Shown one piece after another: positions 57,616 through 64,000 of a stretch of 64,000 nt of DNA. Each line of letters starts with the position of its first letter. Within the stretch, counting starts at the first letter, position 1. This stretch comes from Stenopsyche tienmushanensis (Eukaryota > Arthropoda > Insecta > Trichoptera > Stenopsychidae). The position numbers and the translations under genes were made by a program. The notes beneath the pieces were generated by a model, which saw only the letters and a list, made by a program, of their open reading frames with translations, made no database searches and was not told the origin of the DNA. The stretch covers positions 62,001-126,000 of the forward strand of contig WACJ01000364.1 in NCBI GenBank assembly GCA_008973525.1. Reading direction: 5' to 3'.

Positions 57616-58649
57616 TATACGATTTATATAATATTTCAAGTTTATATGGTATAGCAACTGGCTGTATATTGATAAGATCTGGTTCGTAGCATGACGTCCG
57701 CTTTGAATCAAATTATATTAGTAAATTATATAACTTACCCTATGATTATTTTTAAATTTGTAAATATGATGTTATTAGAAGACTCACCTGAAAAGATAAA
57801 AAAATACATATTATTAACAGACAAAATTTGACAAATTGTTAAACATTATTTTAAGTGTTTTAGAGCTGAGAAGGAAGCGAATGTATTTTTTTTTATTATT
57901 ATTTAAGATGAACGAGAAAAAAATAAATACTTCTTTCAGGAATCCCTTCAATCGTTTATATAGGGGGGTGATATCAAAAGGCGGATGACAAGACACGTAA
58001 ATATTTAATAGACGAAAGATGATAGGGCGTCTCTTGTGTAGGCTTATGTTTCATAAGAACTCCCATATGAAATATTCAATTGGTGGATGGGTTCTCGCGA
58101 TGCACGTTTGCATCAAAAGGGAGCATTCTATTTTTCTTTTGTGTCCTTTATTGAAAGCCCTTTATCGCGGTAGTTTAGCCACATTGACAGGGCGCCCGTG
58201 AAAAGGCGAAAAAGGGAATACATTATGACAAGGGCTGAAGAAAAGCGTACGGCGTATAATGAGGGCGAAGCAAATGTCGGAAGGAGAAAGGGCACTTGCG
58301 AATGTGTTGACACATTGATTTTTTCGCAATATGCACGAGAACATGTAATTATTTCGGAAAAAAGAGCTTTTCAGGACGATAATAATAGCCTGGGAGGGGG
58401 GGGGGGGAATACGCATTTGAGGTGTAATTATTTGTTTCGAAGAAAACGTTAAGTAACAGTGCGCCTTAAGAAACGAGCGCTCTTAAATGAAAATAGAAGA
58501 CGTATATAATTCGGTCTGCGTGTTTGTATGCTTCAGTTGGTGCGTCCGACCCTGATATTCGATGGTACGCAAATAAAGCACACTTACTGTGAGTTGATCT
58601 CATGATGGTTCATCATGATGATTATTATTTTATATAGAGACAATCTATT
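57616..58649. other. non-coding, nothing recognised
   Basis: A G-run interrupts 58393-58408. Overlapping open frames at 58128-58452 have no family signature. Confidence 0.35.
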
Positions 58650-58712
58650 GAAGTTTGAATTCAAATATAATCCGGAATTTTGCTCTACAAATTTATTAGT
58701 GATATATAAAAT
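58650..58712 (+). repeat. fragment of the GATTCAAATATAAT MITE/mariner end
   Basis: AATTCAAATATAATCCGGAA to TTATTAGTGATATATAAA equals the right end of 15490-15687 in reverse orientation. Confidence 0.65.
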
Positions 58713-58725
58713 GGAGTGTTTTATA

Positions 58726-59748
58726 AAGTCAACTCTTCTATAGCGTCTGCTTCTATAGAGTTTGTGGTAGTTTTTTCGTATAGCGGTTCCCTTTATAGCG
58801 TGTTCTGTGACATTAAAAGTTTATTTATAATCTAATATCTAACAACAAAATTAAGCTATAGTATCTGAAAAATTAGATATGAGTAAATCTACAATTTTGG
58901 TGGATCATCAGTCAATATAAATGAAACTGCTCGTAAAAAAATAATTTATTAGCCAGAACAGGAAATTGTTTAATGATTCAAATCGAAGAACATACACGCC
59001 ACGCTCTAATGTAAATACACTTTTCTGTCAGCTCCGCCGCAGCGTGTAACAAGCTTGATAATGAACCAAGCTCAATAAATGAACCTTTACACTGTTGATA
59101 GCACACAATATTCGTTCATTTATTCGGAGTATTTCTCAATGTTCAACTTGCATGGTATCTGATTTCAGTTGTTCAGCTGTTTTTGCAAAAATCATTTGTT
59201 GCAAAAATAAAAGAACAGGCTTACCGTGCAAGCATGCCAGTTTACTTCTGAAAGAGTTGATTTTTCATTTTAGAGTGGTGATACTCGGCTAATGACACCA
59301 CTCCAGAGCAGTCAAGAGGGAATAATAAAATTGGTCAACGATAAGAATGATGTGAGTAACTTAATTATCGAAACAAACGCCTGTTCTCAAGACAACACGA
59401 ACGAAAGTCGTCTTATCTTTTTTGAAAGAGTTTAATTGCTTATTCGACGATAACCATTTCAGTTAATTATACTTAAATTTTATGACGGACGACAGATTCT
59501 TTAGAATGCGATTTTTTTGTTTTAGACGTGTAGCGGTATCTTTACGGCACGACTTTGCCATCACGCGTGTATGATGAGACGCATGACACCCGTCTCTGTT
59601 TCACGATTTCCGATTCGATAGGGTTAACTAACAAAACATGTAAAAGGATTTCTTTCAAATCATAAAATACAATAAAAAAAACTTTTGTATGGGTGCCTAA
59701 CTTTCTATAGCGTGATCCCTATTTGTGACGCTATAGAAAGGTTGACTG
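58726..59748. mobile_element. pogo-like inverted-repeat element with nested family B copy
   Basis: Left end AAGTCAACTCTTCTATAGCG; reverse complement of the right end CAGTCAACCTTTCTATAGCG; TA flanks. The subterminal regions mirror each other too (TATAGCGGTTCCCTTTATAG against CTATAGCGTGATCCCTATTT). No transposase coding. The interior is largely a family B copy. Confidence 0.65.
59000..59623 (+). mobile_element. family B piggyBac-like element, long form, nested
   Basis: TTTCTGTCAGCTCCGCCGCA, CACTGTTGATAGCACACAAT, the internal block 59130-59410, then GACGCATGACACCCGTCTCT and an end at GATAGGG abutting TTAA (59624-59627). The left terminal repeat is lost. Confidence 0.65.
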
Positions 59749-60989
59749 TATTTATACATAGTTTCCTTCATTAAAATAGGCAAAAAATAGCATCATGTGT
59801 TGCGCAACGCGCAATTATTTGTTTTCTCGTAAAAGAAGACGTGAAATCAAGAAAAAAATTGAGGAGATTTGAAGCACATTTTGTGTGATGCTAATCTTAA
59901 AAAGATCCTATCTAATGGTTTATTTCAATCTCTCGTATATAAATATATTTGTAAATGTGGAACTTATTTTGACTATTATTTCCATTTCAATTCAAAGTCA
60001 AAAAGCAAGCCAATTGCATCGAGTAGTAAAATCTTAAAAAATGCCAAAAACATTCAAGATTTAATGAAATGCGAGACATTTTCAGCCTCAACAAAGAATA
60101 CAAAAGACCCCAACACATTGTATATAAAATAGTTCGAGCAATGAAAGTGTTTTTGCAACATTCATGCTTAGTGAAATTAAAGAATTGCGTCCAAAAGGCA
60201 TTTGATGTGAAATAAATGATTTTTTTGCGAGCGACAGATGTTGAATTTTCGAAGTTAAACTTTTTCAGCGGGGCGAATATATCGCGTTCGACTGTGGTGA
60301 TTTTTTCGACAGGAGCTTGGGCATCGAAATCCGGGATTTGGGGAAGGTGTCGCCACATTTGGTTTTGACCCTTCGGCAGATCGTCCACCCGTAATGAAAT
60401 TTGGTCTGCGTGGCCCCCGCGCGTTTGATTCAAGTCCAAACATAGCGGGCGTTTCATTCATGCACGATCTACGCCGAGGTGAAGGGCCAGCTAAAAATAG
60501 AGCCTGAATGTGGGCCAAGGTCCTGAAACAACCCCTAAACGCAATACGATCCAGCCCGTTCCGTATCACAATAAACTCTACCCCCCCGGATAGTATCGAC
60601 ACGCTCTCCCCAGGAAACATCGTCTCAACAGGACGTAGAGTGCCTACGCGAATCCTCTCTTATGCGTTTAAGTGCATTTATAAAGTAACAAGTATAGAAG
60701 CAATTCATGGTGAAATAAAAAAATAAAAGGCAAGCATTGATCTAATGCATTTAACCCTTTCCGCGCATTTTTTTCAAGCTTGGGAAAGTGCCAGCTCGTA
60801 GTTAATTTCGCATGTTTTTCAGGTTTCATACTAGAAATTTAAAGTGAAATCATAATTTAAGAAATATTAGGGGTATCGAAAAGTCTTTGCCGATTGTTTT
60901 AAAATGGAATTATTTATTTATTTTTTTCATTTTTATTTACAAAATCGTACAAAAAATAATTTATATCATTACTACCTACCATTTCCTAC
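59749..60989. other. non-coding; one piggyBac-like end at 60754
   Basis: 60240-60640 is GC-richer with two overlapping minus-strand frames (156 and 121 codons) but no family signature. TTAACCCTTTCCGCGCATTT at 60751 resembles a TTAA element end. Nothing else recognised. Confidence 0.35.
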
Positions 60990-61799
60990 AGATTTTCAAG
61001 TACTTCTTCAACTTCTTTTTGTGCGACTTTTTTTATGCGCGATTTCGAAGTTATGCGGTTTTTTTTAAGTTAAGTATTTTTTTTTTAAATTTCATAAAGA
61101 GTACATATCGACATCTTTGGATAAAACAAGAAATAAATTCTGGTTTAGATTTAAGTTTTTGAAAAAAATACTTTTTCCAATGTTTCGACTATCAAAAATT
61201 AATTCTCCGACGGAATATCCAAAATTCCAACCACTAACGGATTTATAGCTATTTTAGTGACGCGGCAACTTGACCGAACCTACCATAATGAAATCTTTTA
61301 ACGCGTTTTTCTTGAAACTACCCTTTTCAACACCATTGACATCATATCTCAAGTTTTAATTAATTAATTTACTTAACTTTATTTACTTTACTTAACGAAA
61401 ATTATCATACAGCGATGATAGTTTGTAATTAAAACAATTAGTATTTCTCTAGTGGATGTTTGGTATTTGAGATGCCAGATGACATCCTTAAAATTTTACC
61501 GATGATGGAAGATATCCTTTAAATGTTACCAAAAATATTATTTTTTGATTGCCTTATTGTTTTCCTGTTTTTTTTTTAATTAACTTTTTTTATGCGATTT
61601 TGGATATATTTTATATAGTCGTTTCAAAGTTATGCGGTTTTTAAAATCGAAGAAACGAAATCGAAATCTTCACATCATATTTCTATCAAGTCATAGCTTT
61701 TTTTATCGCACAAAAACCGCACGTTTCAAAAGAGTTTATAATTCAAAGAACGTGTCAAATATCGAAAAATATTATAATCCGTCGGAGTCAAGTCTAAGT
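60990..61799. repeat. repeat family E, two related ends
   Basis: CTTTTTGTGCGACTTTTTTA with CGAAGTTATGCGGTTTTTT at 61012-61068, and TTTTTTTATGCGATTTTGGA with CAAAGTTATGCGGTTTTTA at 61583-61644, same orientation, about 570 bp apart. Shared with 18085-18160. The enclosed sequence is very AT-rich without coding. Confidence 0.45.
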
Positions 61800-62330
61800 T
61801 CTTCCTATTTTAATTCCTTGATTTTTTCATTCGTCCTTTTTGCCTTATGGGGTCGCGCATTGTCACCTTGCAGAATCACTAAATTGTGCCTAAATAAATA
61901 TTGGTGTGTGACTCTTAATTTTTTGTCCATCTTTCTCAGTTGCAGACAATACAAATCTGTAGTTATTGTTTCGCCAGGTTTCATAAATTCATAATGAATA
62001 ATTCTGTGGAAAACTCACCAAACGCATAAAAAAAATCTTGCGTGTCGTCAATCCAGGTTTCGGAGTCGGAAATAGTTTTTGCCTCAGCAAAATTCATTGA
62101 TGTTTACAACTTATGCTGTCATAAACAACAAATTTTTCATCCCCAATTATAATTCAGTGCAAAAAGGGGTGAACTTTTGGATTTTGTTATGATCAGACAG
62201 TTCGTGCGGCATCCAAATCCTCGTTCGATTCTTCTTCGCGATACATTTTAAATGCTCTTGAACTGTCAACGAGCCCAAACAGACGTCTATTAAAATCAGC
62301 AAGGACTTATCGATACATCTAATAATAATA
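61800..62330 (-). pseudogene. mariner (irritans-like) transposase remnant
   Basis: Minus strand, in order: HLKCIAKKNRTRIWMPHELS with DHNKIQ (HTH-to-catalytic linker WxPHEL), then GMKNLLFMTA, which corresponds to GDEKFVVYDS with the first catalytic Asp region, a VVHYEFMKPGETITTDLYCL block and QLRKMDKKLR, and DNARPHKA (61864-61841; second catalytic Asp). Frameshifts and stops occur throughout. The C-terminus after DNARPH is missing. A third mariner type in the window, distinct from the mellifera-type copies. Confidence 0.8.
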
Positions 62331-63742
62331 AATAAAAGGTAAAATATGTTGTATTCAACAACAAAATGTATAAAAATTTCTGGATTTACTGTGCATAAAA
62401 GTTCGTTGTTATTTTGTCAGAAAATTGGGTTAAAAACCCCCCAAAGCAACGACAATATGTGAGTGAAGATAGTGGCAGTCTCCCTTGAGAGCATTATCAA
62501 TATCCATTATGTTTAGGGGCTCAATATGCAGATTCGTCGAATGAATAATTCGTATTGTTTCAAACTCACAAGCTGTCAAAATCAGTACCATAATACGAAT
62601 GGTTGCGAGCTTATGTGGAGACAAATGACAGATCAATGGGGAGAGATTTGCTTATGATGTGAAAATTTACAATGTATTCCAAATTTACCATATCCGTGCA
62701 CCAGAATGATTATATCGTAATACTAGTAGAATTTCAAACATATATGATACATCAAAAGACAACAACTGTGGGATTTTGATCCTCGTATCCTTCTATTATT
62801 ACAATCCTTTGCTTGAATTAATAATGCTTAATACACTTCTATTGACTTTTGAGATGAAAATTGATGATATTCACGAGATGTAAGTTTCATTTGTAATTAA
62901 TATATTCAAGCTTATTAATAAGAAGAGCTGAAGGTTTCTGGGTATTATGGACTTAAGACCTCATCAAAATACCAGAAGCGATGTAGATTAGTATTTTAAT
63001 GCAAACGGTAAAACTAAAGAGATGAAGAATTAAACACATGTCAAAATTTTAATTACTAGGCAAATATTTTAATCAATTAACCGCCAGCGACTCATCGGTG
63101 AGAATACATTTTAATATTAATTAATATTTTAACTAAAAACAAAATGTGTTGTGACAACCCTGAACAACATACATGTCGCCTTTAGACGAGTAAATATTTC
63201 TAAAATCGCTGGTGATTAAAATATTAGAAAAAATATTTTATCCAACTTAATATAACCGAAACATTATACTCAATAAATTCAATAAAAGGTGGTCCATGGA
63301 AATAAATACATTTAGAGAATATCTCCATCGATGAATTGAACCATTATAAGTAAGCGAATAAAATCCAATTGAGTTTCTTAAGCAAAGGCTCATAGACTGT
63401 TGGCACAATAGATTATCTACATTTAAGCAAAGAAATTACGGAGAGGGAAAACAAATACAAAAATCTTCATTGTGTAAGATTAATTGCCTTCATTCACTCA
63501 GCAAATAACATATGTCATTAATGACTGGAAGTTTAAGCATTCAATTAAAATCGAGACATAGATCTATTACAGGAAATTTTATAATATTAAATTGGAAAGA
63601 ATCAGGATTTATATGAATAATGCAAAAAAGAATTGTTCATTGAATGCATCGATTTACATCATAATGTTGATACGGTAAGTTCTTAGTCTTTTATTATAAA
63701 TATTTGGGCTCAAACCCAAAAAAAATTAGAAGATCGATTATA
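62331..63742. other. AT-rich non-coding, nothing recognised
   Basis: No gene or repeat family seen. Confidence 0.4.
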
Positions 63743-63746
63743 TTAA

Positions 63747-64000
63747 TCCCTAAAGGAGTACTATCGCAGGGTCTGCGATCCACCTCCACTTATTCAGAAA
63801 GAGCACTCTTGTACATTGAGCTCAGAGACAGACGGAGAGCTTCCCCGCATACATCGCACGATTGTATAGATTGTTAGCCCAAATTTATCGACTAATAATG
63901 ATTTCGATTTTAAGTCTGTTATTTGTGCTATCGACAGTATTTATTTTTTTAATTGCTTCCTGTTCGTCCCTGCTTGTTGAATGAGTCTTTGTCCAATTAT
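63747..64000 (+). mobile_element. family B subgroup 2 (TTAA element), cut by window end
   Basis: TTAA at 63743-63746, then TCCCTAAAGGAGTACTATCG. It aligns along its length with 49531-49820 (GCATACATCGCACGATTGTA, TTAATTGCTTCCTGTTCGT). Confidence 0.7.

Noticed and set aside
59987..60457. 156-codon minus-strand frame
   Set aside because: Long but overlaps another open frame, has no recognisable domain and shows no splice or poly(A) context.

Overview
The window is insect-like (arthropod) nuclear DNA: AT-rich, one spliced gene at its left edge, and the rest dominated by decayed transposable elements typical of insect genomes (mellifera- and irritans-type mariners, piggyBac-like TTAA elements, R1- and Jockey-type LINE remains, Helitron-like and hAT-like ends). 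The order or species cannot be fixed from sequence alone. There are no bacterial operons, CRISPR arrays, rRNA or recognisable tRNA genes.

Gene content. The only securely recognised gene is alpha-catulin (CTNNAL1 homologue, alpha-catenin/vinculin superfamily) on the minus strand. Two consecutive coding exons are present (852-1030, then 1-205), joined in phase by a 645-bp intron with GT/AG ends; the gene continues off the left edge. The exon upstream of 1030 was not found, so much of the remaining window could be a very long 5' intron of this gene, or 5' flank; that is inference. A second, unrecognised coding candidate on the minus strand (51253-51489) ends in a stop and has an AATAAA signal just downstream; it looks like a small membrane peptide or a terminal exon. 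A GC-rich island at 29820-30345 with a minus-strand TATA-like box just upstream is the best promoter candidate, in the orientation of alpha-catulin.

Repeat landscape. The most striking repeat is a family of about 450 bp (called SLR here), with about 17 full or partial copies on both strands. It starts TGTAGCG, ends CGTTACA, makes a 4-bp target duplication (perfect GTAG at 29033-29488), and carries four stem-loops in series plus an internal AATAAA. It resembles a solo LTR or TRIM. In several copies changes in one stem arm are matched in the other. SLR copies are nested inside other elements: in a TTAA element at 2335-2553 and in two mellifera-type mariners (4343-5315 and 35440-36276).

Other families: family B, TTAA-flanked non-autonomous piggyBac-like elements (about a dozen pieces, 43231-43692 the cleanest); family C, minus-strand copies at 11963-12735 and 23815-24585 and a plus-strand copy at 8440-9440 that alone holds an R1-type LINE C-terminal zinc-knuckle segment; a Jockey-type LINE with poly(A) tail (19550-20548); a piggyBac remnant (54938-55590); a pogo-like inverted-repeat element (58726-59748) with a B copy inside; short mariner-type MITEs; and several families known only from their recurrence here.

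Between these lie apparently single-copy stretches (for example 13716-14946, 21791-23790, 33531-35039, 39337-40690, 48752-49530, 56021-57400) without coding signal, some less AT-rich and possibly conserved non-coding DNA. No clearly new multi-gene system was found; the stem-loop SLR family, the LINE-derived family C and the 51.3-kb coding candidate are the points most worth following.
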